From assembly GCA_041301185.1 (NCBI GenBank), contig JBFYSV010000166.1, positions 1 through 27,493 of the forward strand: a DNA stretch of 27,493 nucleotides, read 5' to 3'. The stretch's first letter is position 1; every line of letters begins with the position of its first letter. Shown here one piece after another: positions 22,265-27,493 of the stretch. The stretch is from JAQBDA01 sp041301185 (GTDB lineage: Bacteria > Chloroflexota > Anaerolineae > Anaerolineales > UBA4823). A program made the translations under genes and the position numbers. The notes under the pieces were generated by a model. That model saw only the letters and a program-made list of their open reading frames with translations, was not told the DNA's origin and searched no databases.

Positions 22265-24742
22265 TCAGGCGTTCACCTGGCTAACCTGCTCAGCCGCGAC
22301 CTGGTCCCCGGCATTGCGGAAGACCAGCGCGTTGCTGCCTTCATCAACATCCACCAGGATGGTGTCACCTTCGTGGAATTCTCCGCTGAGCAAGCTCACC
22401 GAGAGAGGGCTCTCAACATGCTTTTGTAAAGCCCGGCGCAATGGTCTGGCTCCAAAGGAAGGATCGTAGCCAACATCTGCCAGCCAGTTGCGCGCATCTG
22501 TGGTCAGCTCCACTTTCAGCCCGTGCTCGCTCAACCGGTCCTGGACTTCCTTCATCTGCAAGTCCACGATCTCGCGCATCTGCTCGCGTGAGAGAGCAGC
22601 AAAGGTAATGATCTCGTCGATCCGGTTGAGGAATTCTGGACGGAAGGTGCTTTTTAATGCCTTCTCAATCTTCTCGTGTTCAGCACGTTCGTCTGCATCC
22701 GCGGTGCGCTGCAGGAAACCCAAACTACCCGAGCGGCGCACGAACTCGGTACCCAGGTTACTGGTCATGATCAGCACCGAATTGCGAAAGTCCACCACCC
22801 GGCCTTGACCATCTGTCAGGCGCCCATCATCCAGGATCTGCAATAGGGCATTCCAGACTTCGGGGTGTGCTTTCTCAATCTCGTCGAATAAGATCACCCG
22901 GTAAGGTCGGCGCCGTACGGCCTCAGTCAACTGCCCGCCTTCCTCATAGCCGACATATCCGGGGGGGGCGCCAAACAACCTGGATACAGTATGCTGCTCA
23001 CGGTATTCACTCATATCGATACGCAGCAAGGCTTCTTCATCATCAAACATGAAGTCCGCCAGTGCTTTGGCTAGCTCGGTTTTACCCACACCCGAAGGAC
23101 CGATAAAAATGAATGAGCCGATTGGACGGCGCGGGTCTTTGAGACCAGAGCGAGCGCGGCGGATGGCATCCGAGATGGCGTGAATCGCCTCATCCTGACC
23201 CTTGATTCGCTCGTGCAGCCGTTCTTCCATGTGCAGCAGCTTATCTGCCTCGGCTTCCATCATCTGGGTCACCGGAATCCCCGTCCACTGGGCGACTACC
23301 TCTGCGATATCGTTGACATCCACAACTTCATCCAGCTCGTGCTCAGATTCCCACTGGTCGCGCTTAACACTGAACTCCGTTTCGAGGCGCAATCGTTCGG
23401 CTTTCTTCTGGGCAGCACGCTCGTAGTCACGCTCAAGACCTGCCTGCTCTTCCTCAGCAGCCAGGCGCTCGATGTCGCTTTTCATCGCCTTCAAATCGGC
23501 CGGCAGAGAATACAGGGCTACCCGGAGCTTGGCAGCCGCTTCATCCATAAGATCGATCGCTTTATCCGGCAAGTGCCGGTCTGTGACATACCGCGATGAC
23601 AGTCGGGCGGCAGCTACCAGAGCTTCGTCCGAGAAATGCACTTTATGGTGGGCTTCGTATCGATCACGCAAACCATGCAGCATCAGGATCGTATCCTCTA
23701 CACCCGGCTCTTCCACGTAGACCGGCGCAAAGCGCCGTTCTAATGCTGCATCTTTCTCGATGTGCTTGTGGTACTCATCGAGCGTGGTCGCACCGACGCA
23801 TTGCAGCTCGCCGCGCGCCAGGGCTGGCTTAAGCATATTGGAGGCATCCATTGCGCCCTGGGCAGCTCCTGCCCCGACAACGGTGTGCAGCTCATCAATG
23901 AAAAGGATCACTTCTCCAGTAGCGCGCTGGATCTCCTCAATGGCGGCTTTCAAGCGCTCCTCAAACTCACCTCGGAAACGCGAGCCGGCGATCATAGCTC
24001 CCAGGTCCAGCGAAACCACCCGCTTCCCCATCAAAATCTCCGGGACATCGTTGGTGGCAATTTTCTGGGCCAATCCTTCCACGATGGCAGTTTTCCCTAC
24101 CCCCGCCTCACCAATTAATACCGGATTATTTTTCGTGCGCCGTGAAAGGATCTGGATGACACGTAGAATCTCGGTATCCCGCCCGATAACCGGATCGAGC
24201 TTGCCCTCACGCGCAGCCTGGGTCAGGTCGCGCGAGTATTTCTCAAGCGTCCGGTAGCGCGTTTCAGCCTGCGGATCGGTCACCCGCTGACCACCGCGAA
24301 TTTGCTGGATCGATTCATACACTCGCTCCCGGGTGACGCCAGCTCCCTCGAGCAAGCGGGCAGCTGGCGTGCTGCGCTCGCTCAAGATCGCCAGGAAGAT
24401 GTGTTCGGTTGAGATATATTCGTCCTTCAGGCGGTTTGCTTCTTCATTCGCCAGGTCGATAATTCGCTTAACCCGGGGAGTGATGAAAATTTGCCCTGCC
24501 CCACCACCAAAAATATTCGCCTTAGGGCTGGTACGCAAAATATAATCCAGCCGTTCCGTCAGGGTTGTCGAGTCGATCTTTAACTGTTCCAGTATCTGAG
24601 GGATGACGCCCTGGGGTTGTTCTATTAGCGCCAATAAAATATGCTCTGTGTCAATCTGGTTGTGACCATAGCGCTGGATAATCTCAGCCGCCCGTTGAGC
24701 GGCTTCCTGAGCGCGCTCAGTAAAACGATCAAATCGCATCAT
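22265..24742 (-). CDS. clpC: ATP-dependent Clp protease ATP-binding subunit ClpC
   Basis: A 825-residue Hsp100 unfoldase that feeds substrates to ClpP. Two N-terminal Clp-N repeats (FTERAQEAAQRAAEIIQRYG, ITPRVKRIIDLANEEA) precede AAA-1 with Walker A GEAGVGKTA near residue 210. A short coiled-coil middle domain (about 400-460) follows, then AAA-2 with GPSGVGKTE near 550. The segment RRSGSLGFLQ carries the LGF tripeptide used to dock on ClpP, favouring a ClpC/ClpA role over ClpB. Start: the frame begins with a TTG at 24748, 5 bases after GGAG; ATGs at 24742 and 24739 give more usual N-termini. A strong terminator follows. No ClpP gene is in the window. Confidence 0.95.
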   Translation of the reverse strand: MMRFDRFTERAQEAAQRAAEIIQRYGHNQIDTEHILLALIEQPQGVIPQILEQLKIDSTTLTERLDYILRTSPKANIFGGGAGQIFITPRVKRIIDLANEEANRLKDEYISTEHIFLAILSERSTPAARLLEGAGVTRERVYESIQQIRGGQRVTDPQAETRYRTLEKYSRDLTQAAREGKLDPVIGRDTEILRVIQILSRRTKNNPVLIGEAGVGKTAIVEGLAQKIATNDVPEILMGKRVVSLDLGAMIAGSRFRGEFEERLKAAIEEIQRATGEVILFIDELHTVVGAGAAQGAMDASNMLKPALARGELQCVGATTLDEYHKHIEKDAALERRFAPVYVEEPGVEDTILMLHGLRDRYEAHHKVHFSDEALVAAARLSSRYVTDRHLPDKAIDLMDEAAAKLRVALYSLPADLKAMKSDIERLAAEEEQAGLERDYERAAQKKAERLRLETEFSVKRDQWESEHELDEVVDVNDIAEVVAQWTGIPVTQMMEAEADKLLHMEERLHERIKGQDEAIHAISDAIRRARSGLKDPRRPIGSFIFIGPSGVGKTELAKALADFMFDDEEALLRIDMSEYREQHTVSRLFGAPPGYVGYEEGGQLTEAVRRRPYRVILFDEIEKAHPEVWNALLQILDDGRLTDGQGRVVDFRNSVLIMTSNLGTEFVRRSGSLGFLQRTADADERAEHEKIEKALKSTFRPEFLNRIDEIITFAALSREQMREIVDLQMKEVQDRLSEHGLKVELTTDARNWLADVGYDPSFGARPLRRALQKHVESPLSVSLLSGEFHEGDTILVDVDEGSNALVFRNAGDQVAAEQVSQVNA

Positions 24743-24783
24743 AATCAATACTTCTCCTTATAAAAAACCGCTTGCCAGTTGGG

Positions 24784-24792
24784 ATTATAACA
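24784..24792 (-). promoter_or_regulatory. Extended -10 element of the clpC promoter
   Basis: On the minus strand TGTTATAAT (24792-24784) is a perfect TATAAT with an upstream TG, about 40 bases before the clpC start, followed by AAGGAG near the start. No convincing -35 and no CIRCE or CtsR heat-shock operator was found nearby. Confidence 0.5.
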
Positions 24793-24867
24793 TTGAGATC
24801 ATCCAGAAAGTATCTGTGTTGTGTAAGAACAATATAAATATCCCCCGATCACACAGCAATCATCTCA

Positions 24868-26442
24868 TTAAGGGGTTGGGGATAAGCTCGCCGAGCTGGT
24901 TGGGCTGATCTCAAAAACCGCCGTCAGGGTTGTTTCGGGTATTGTGGTTGCGGTAGGTGTGAATGGTTCCGTTGGAACAATCACCACCAGGTAGATCAAC
25001 GGTATCCACCCCATACGCCCGTCGCTATCTTGCACCTCAACCCACACCAAACCATCCACAATCTCCTCCCCGTAGAGAACCGTCAGCAGCACGCCGTTGC
25101 GCAGAACAGGCCCAATCTCTGGGCCTCCCGGCCACTGGCGCAGTTGCGCAGCTGGTAATTTCACGTTAAGCACTTCTGCTTGGGCGGGCGTGGAAGTAGC
25201 TGTAGACGTCGAGGTATGGGTTGGGGTCAGGGTAGGGGTCGCCGTTTCGGTTGGGGTGGGCGTCCGCGTCAGGGTTGGCGAGGGGGTGGCTGTACGGGTG
25301 GGGCTGGGGCCAGGCGTGGCGGTAAGCGTCAGGGTAGGGGTTGAGGTAAGGGTCGGCGGGACTAATGGATCCAGGCGGGCTGTTAATACCTGATTCACTT
25401 TCACTTGAACGGCATCCAAAGAGTTTAATATGCCTGCCGATTGCAAGCCGGCGCCGATCTCCTGCTGCAACTCCACGCTATCCTGGTACAGTAACGGTCG
25501 CAAGGTCCGAACGGTCAATTCCAATTGCAATGTGTCACTGCTCCGAGTGGGGGTCCAATTAACCAACTCCACCTCTCCCATGGCATAAACCTTTTCCTGC
25601 ACCACCTGGCTGATCAGCCGGTCTTCTGTCGCCTGGCGGACAAATTGCACGCTGTAAAACGTCAGTGGAAATAGCAAGCCAAGGGTTAGCAATGCCGAAA
25701 TCTGCAGACTACGCGGGATACGCCCAGAATTTTCTCGAAGACGGGGGGTGAACCCAAGCACAAAAAACACCAGGGTTGCCGCGAACGCAATCGTGATTGC
25801 ATTGGTCACAAACAACAGTCCCGCGCCACCTGCGATTGACCAGATGCCTGTCGCCAGGCCAATCCCAATCGTACATAGTGGCGGCATAAGTGCCGTGGCG
25901 ATCGCAACACCCGGCAGGGCAGCTGATATATTGGGCATTGCCAGCGCGAATGCCGCTGCCAGCCCTCCCAACAATGCAATTGCAAGGTCAAGCGGAGAAG
26001 GTCGCACCCGCGCCAGCACTTCTCCAGGCAGATTATCCGCTTGAAAGAAGAAAAAGGGCAGCTTGATATCGATCCAGGTCAAGAGAGTCGAGATAATGAT
26101 CGCTAGTATCGCCCCGCGCAACAAGGCTGATGCCGCGTCCCGCAGCAAGGTGGTATCCCCGGTCAGTGAAGCCAGGCCTAATCCAATGATCGGTGACATC
26201 AACGGCGCCACCAACATCGCCCCAATGATGACTGCCGGCGAGTCTGTCAACAATCCCAGGGTAGCAATCCCACTGGAGAGGAAAACTAAGAGGTAAAAAC
26301 TAAATTCCGGGCGCGAGCTATTGCGCAACTGCACCTGGACTTCTGCCCGCCGCTCCCGGTTGATCCGTGGCAATGTGCGGCGGATATAGAATCGGATTCG
26401 GGTGCGCCAGGAAGGGGGTGGGGAAGAGGGGGCTGCATCCAT
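24868..26442 (-). CDS. DUF389 membrane protein with Thr/Pro-rich linker and SH3-like tail
   Basis: A 524-residue protein. Residues about 45-300 form the DUF389 membrane region with several hydrophobic segments (FYLLVFLSSGIATLGLLTDSPAVIIGAMLVAPLMSPIIGLGLASL at the start). Its function is unknown. A soluble segment follows (about 300-365, ELELTVRTLRPLLYQDSVELQQEI). Then comes a roughly 60-residue Thr/Pro/Ser linker made of TPT-type repeats, and a compact tail (LRQWPGGPEIGPVLRNGVLL, DGRMGWIPLIYLV) that looks like a bacterial SH3-like domain. The start at MDAAPSSPP is chosen although an in-frame GTG lies at 26490; GGGAG is about 14 bases upstream, a poor distance. It lies upstream of clpC on the same strand. 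Confidence 0.82.
   Translation of the reverse strand: MDAAPSSPPPSWRTRIRFYIRRTLPRINRERRAEVQVQLRNSSRPEFSFYLLVFLSSGIATLGLLTDSPAVIIGAMLVAPLMSPIIGLGLASLTGDTTLLRDAASALLRGAILAIIISTLLTWIDIKLPFFFFQADNLPGEVLARVRPSPLDLAIALLGGLAAAFALAMPNISAALPGVAIATALMPPLCTIGIGLATGIWSIAGGAGLLFVTNAITIAFAATLVFFVLGFTPRLRENSGRIPRSLQISALLTLGLLFPLTFYSVQFVRQATEDRLISQVVQEKVYAMGEVELVNWTPTRSSDTLQLELTVRTLRPLLYQDSVELQQEIGAGLQSAGILNSLDAVQVKVNQVLTARLDPLVPPTLTSTPTLTLTATPGPSPTRTATPSPTLTRTPTPTETATPTLTPTHTSTSTATSTPAQAEVLNVKLPAAQLRQWPGGPEIGPVLRNGVLLTVLYGEEIVDGLVWVEVQDSDGRMGWIPLIYLVVIVPTEPFTPTATTIPETTLTAVFEISPTSSASLSPTP
25180..25360. repeat. Degenerate TPT-coding repeat with a G-quadruplex motif on the plus strand
   Basis: The stretch encoding the Thr/Pro linker of the DUF389 protein is a degenerate tandem repeat of short GGGGT/GGGTC-like units on the plus strand. 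One part (25218-25238) has four G-runs of 3-4 separated by 2-3 bases, matching the usual G-quadruplex pattern. The repeat is prone to length changes. Confidence 0.6.
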
Positions 26443-26598
26443 CGCATATATTTTACACTCCCTGGGATAATCCTCATAGCCAATCTGCACCGGCAGCGAA
26501 AATATATCTCTATTTCCAGCTTGGTAGCGGGAACCTTCTATCTAGATGCAGCGTCTTAGAAGAGAATTCTACCAATACTATGACGGAGGTAAAACACT

Positions 26599-27333
26599 AT
26601 GAGTACCAAATCTTTTCTTTTTACTGGTTTGATGTTGATGGCAATTTTGCTGACCGCCTGTGGCGGTACCGCCCTGGCGCAAACTCCGCAGGCCGAATCC
26701 ATTCCACCTTTGCGCACTTTGACTGTGACAGGCAATGGCAAGGTTTATCTGGTGCCAGATATTGCCTACATCTCGATCGGTGTCCACACTGAGAACAAGG
26801 ATGCCGCAGAAGCGGTCGCCAGCAACACCACCCAATCGCAAGAAGTGGCAGACGCGCTGGCTAGTTTCGACATCGATCCGAAAGACATCCAGACCACCAA
26901 CTTCTCGATCTATCCCCGCCAGGAATACGATAGAGAGGGGAACCCAACGGAAATCACTTTTGTGGTGGATAATACGGTGTACGTAACCGTGCGCGACTTG
27001 AGCCAGATCGGCGATATCCTCGACGCAGTCGTAGCTGCCGGTGCGAACTCGATCAGCGGCATCCAGTTTGATGTCGAGGATAAGACCGCTGCGCTGAGCG
27101 ATGCCCGAGAAGCCGCTATGGCAGACGCCCGCCTCCAGGCTGAGGAACTGGCTCCGGCAGCCGGGGTTGAGCTGGGAGCGGTGCAGTCGATCAGCACGTA
27201 TAACTCCTACCCGGTGCCTATGTATGATGTTCGCGCCTCGGTGATGGCGGAAGCCGCCGCAGCCAGCGTGCCCGTATCACCTGGACAGATGATCCTGACC
27301 GTGGATGTCAACGTGGTTTATCAGATCCAGTAG
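26599..27333 (+). CDS. SIMPL-domain (DUF541) lipoprotein
   Basis: A 244-residue exported protein. The N-terminus has a lysine, a hydrophobic core and a lipobox LLTAC with Cys21, so it is probably a lipoprotein anchored outside the membrane. From residue 35 a SIMPL/DUF541 domain follows (RTLTVTGNGKVYLVPDIAYISIGVHTENKDAAEA), ending with the usual PGQMILTVDVNVVYQIQ strand. SIMPL proteins occur in bacterial envelopes and mammalian NF-kB signalling; the bacterial role is not settled. GGAGG lies 9 bases before the ATG, and a strong terminator follows, so it appears to be a single-gene unit. Confidence 0.93.
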   Translation: MSTKSFLFTGLMLMAILLTACGGTALAQTPQAESIPPLRTLTVTGNGKVYLVPDIAYISIGVHTENKDAAEAVASNTTQSQEVADALASFDIDPKDIQTTNFSIYPRQEYDREGNPTEITFVVDNTVYVTVRDLSQIGDILDAVVAAGANSISGIQFDVEDKTAALSDAREAAMADARLQAEELAPAAGVELGAVQSISTYNSYPVPMYDVRASVMAEAAAASVPVSPGQMILTVDVNVVYQIQ

Positions 27334-27362
27334 ACTGCAACCCATTCTCCTCACTTACGGAT

Positions 27363-27396
27363 GTGCTGGCGGGAGATTCCTGCCAGCACTTTTTTT
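27363..27396 (+). terminator. Rho-independent terminator of the SIMPL gene
   Basis: GTGCTGGC (27363-27370) pairs with GCCAGCAC (27382-27389) with further inner pairing (GGGA/TCC), followed by TTTTTTT (27390-27396). Confidence 0.9.
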
Positions 27397-27424
27397 ACCC
27401 AACCCGTGGCAATCCAATGTTGGA

Positions 27425-27444
27425 CCACTGGTAATCGTCGTTAC
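27425..27444. repeat. Right copy of the 20-bp inverted repeat
   Basis: Reverse complement of positions 51-70 with one mismatch (T for C at 27438). It lies downstream of the SIMPL terminator, in a segment that also contains GTTACG (27440-27445) and CGTAAC (27474-27479) as inverted arms and a terminal hairpin. Confidence 0.55.
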
Positions 27445-27457
27445 GGGCGGTAGATAT

Positions 27458-27493
27458 GGGGGTGTTTTTGGGGCGTAACCGAAAAAAACCCCC
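27458..27493. repeat. Hairpin-forming inverted repeat at the window end
   Basis: GGGGGT-G-TTTTT (27458-27469) pairs with AAAAA-A-ACCCCC (27482-27493) with one mismatch, and GG/CC inside. It ends exactly at the window edge, so its true extent is unknown. It could be a terminator for a gene beyond the window or part of the repeat element beside it. Confidence 0.45.

Noticed and set aside
24749..24867. CIRCE or CtsR heat-shock operator before clpC
   Set aside because: No TTAGCACTC-N9-GAGTGCTAA or CtsR-type direct heptad repeats were found.

Overview
The window looks like a chromosomal segment from a free-living bacterium, most likely a member of Chloroflexota (Anaerolineae-like). That placement is an inference from gene mix and style: a T-box leader, a DUF389 protein with a Thr/Pro-rich linker, a MEMO-family protein and an unusual PyrK/PyrD-like pair, in a compact, moderately GC-rich genome. 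No phage, plasmid, IS or CRISPR was seen. The two window ends carry a near-identical 20-bp sequence in opposite orientation, so they may be dispersed repeats or assembly borders.

Layout. (1) 143-3590, plus strand: polyphosphate kinase (ppk1) and a CHAD-domain protein with an N-terminal helix-turn-helix. (2) 3585-9880, minus strand: MEMO-like protein, CorC/HlyC-type CBS protein and priA, then a phosphoribosyltransferase plus metallophosphoesterase pair read from its own promoter at the end of priA. (3) 10229-11737, plus strand: a PLP-dependent group II decarboxylase. (4) 11738-13772, plus strand: a tryptophan T-box leader, a SelW/Rdx-type selenoprotein read through an in-frame UGA, trpS and dtd. 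(5) 13769-16000, minus strand: a PyrK-like Fe-S protein, a PIG-L deacetylase and a PyrD-like FMN protein, tightly coupled. (6) 16126-19896, plus strand: a band-7/SPFH membrane protein, selD (itself containing an in-frame UGA for selenocysteine) and a gamma-glutamyltransferase. (7) 19904-26442, minus strand: DUF389 protein, ClpC, a cyclic-nucleotide-binding-domain protein, a NifU-like scaffold, a PII-like protein and a CaCA cation exchanger. (8) 26599-27333, plus strand: a SIMPL-domain lipoprotein with a strong terminator.

Main points of interest. Two genes, selW-like (12033-12284) and selD (17216-18277), are interrupted by UGA exactly at the redox-active Sec/Cys position of their families. 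Each has a hairpin at the spacing expected for a bacterial SECIS, so this organism should decode UGA as selenocysteine. The selW-like gene lies between a UGG-specifier T-box and trpS, so a selenoprotein appears to be under tRNA-Trp control. The T-box itself is odd: the expected UGGN bulge is replaced, and a 17-bp long-range pairing competes with both stem I and the antiterminator-like hairpin. A second candidate for undescribed biology is the PyrK-like/PIG-L/PyrD-like operon, in which both flavoenzyme-like proteins have lost signature residues of dihydroorotate dehydrogenase. Convergent genes meet with overlaps of 4-6 bp (3585-3590, 13769-13772) and several co-directional genes overlap by ATGA, so translational coupling is common here.
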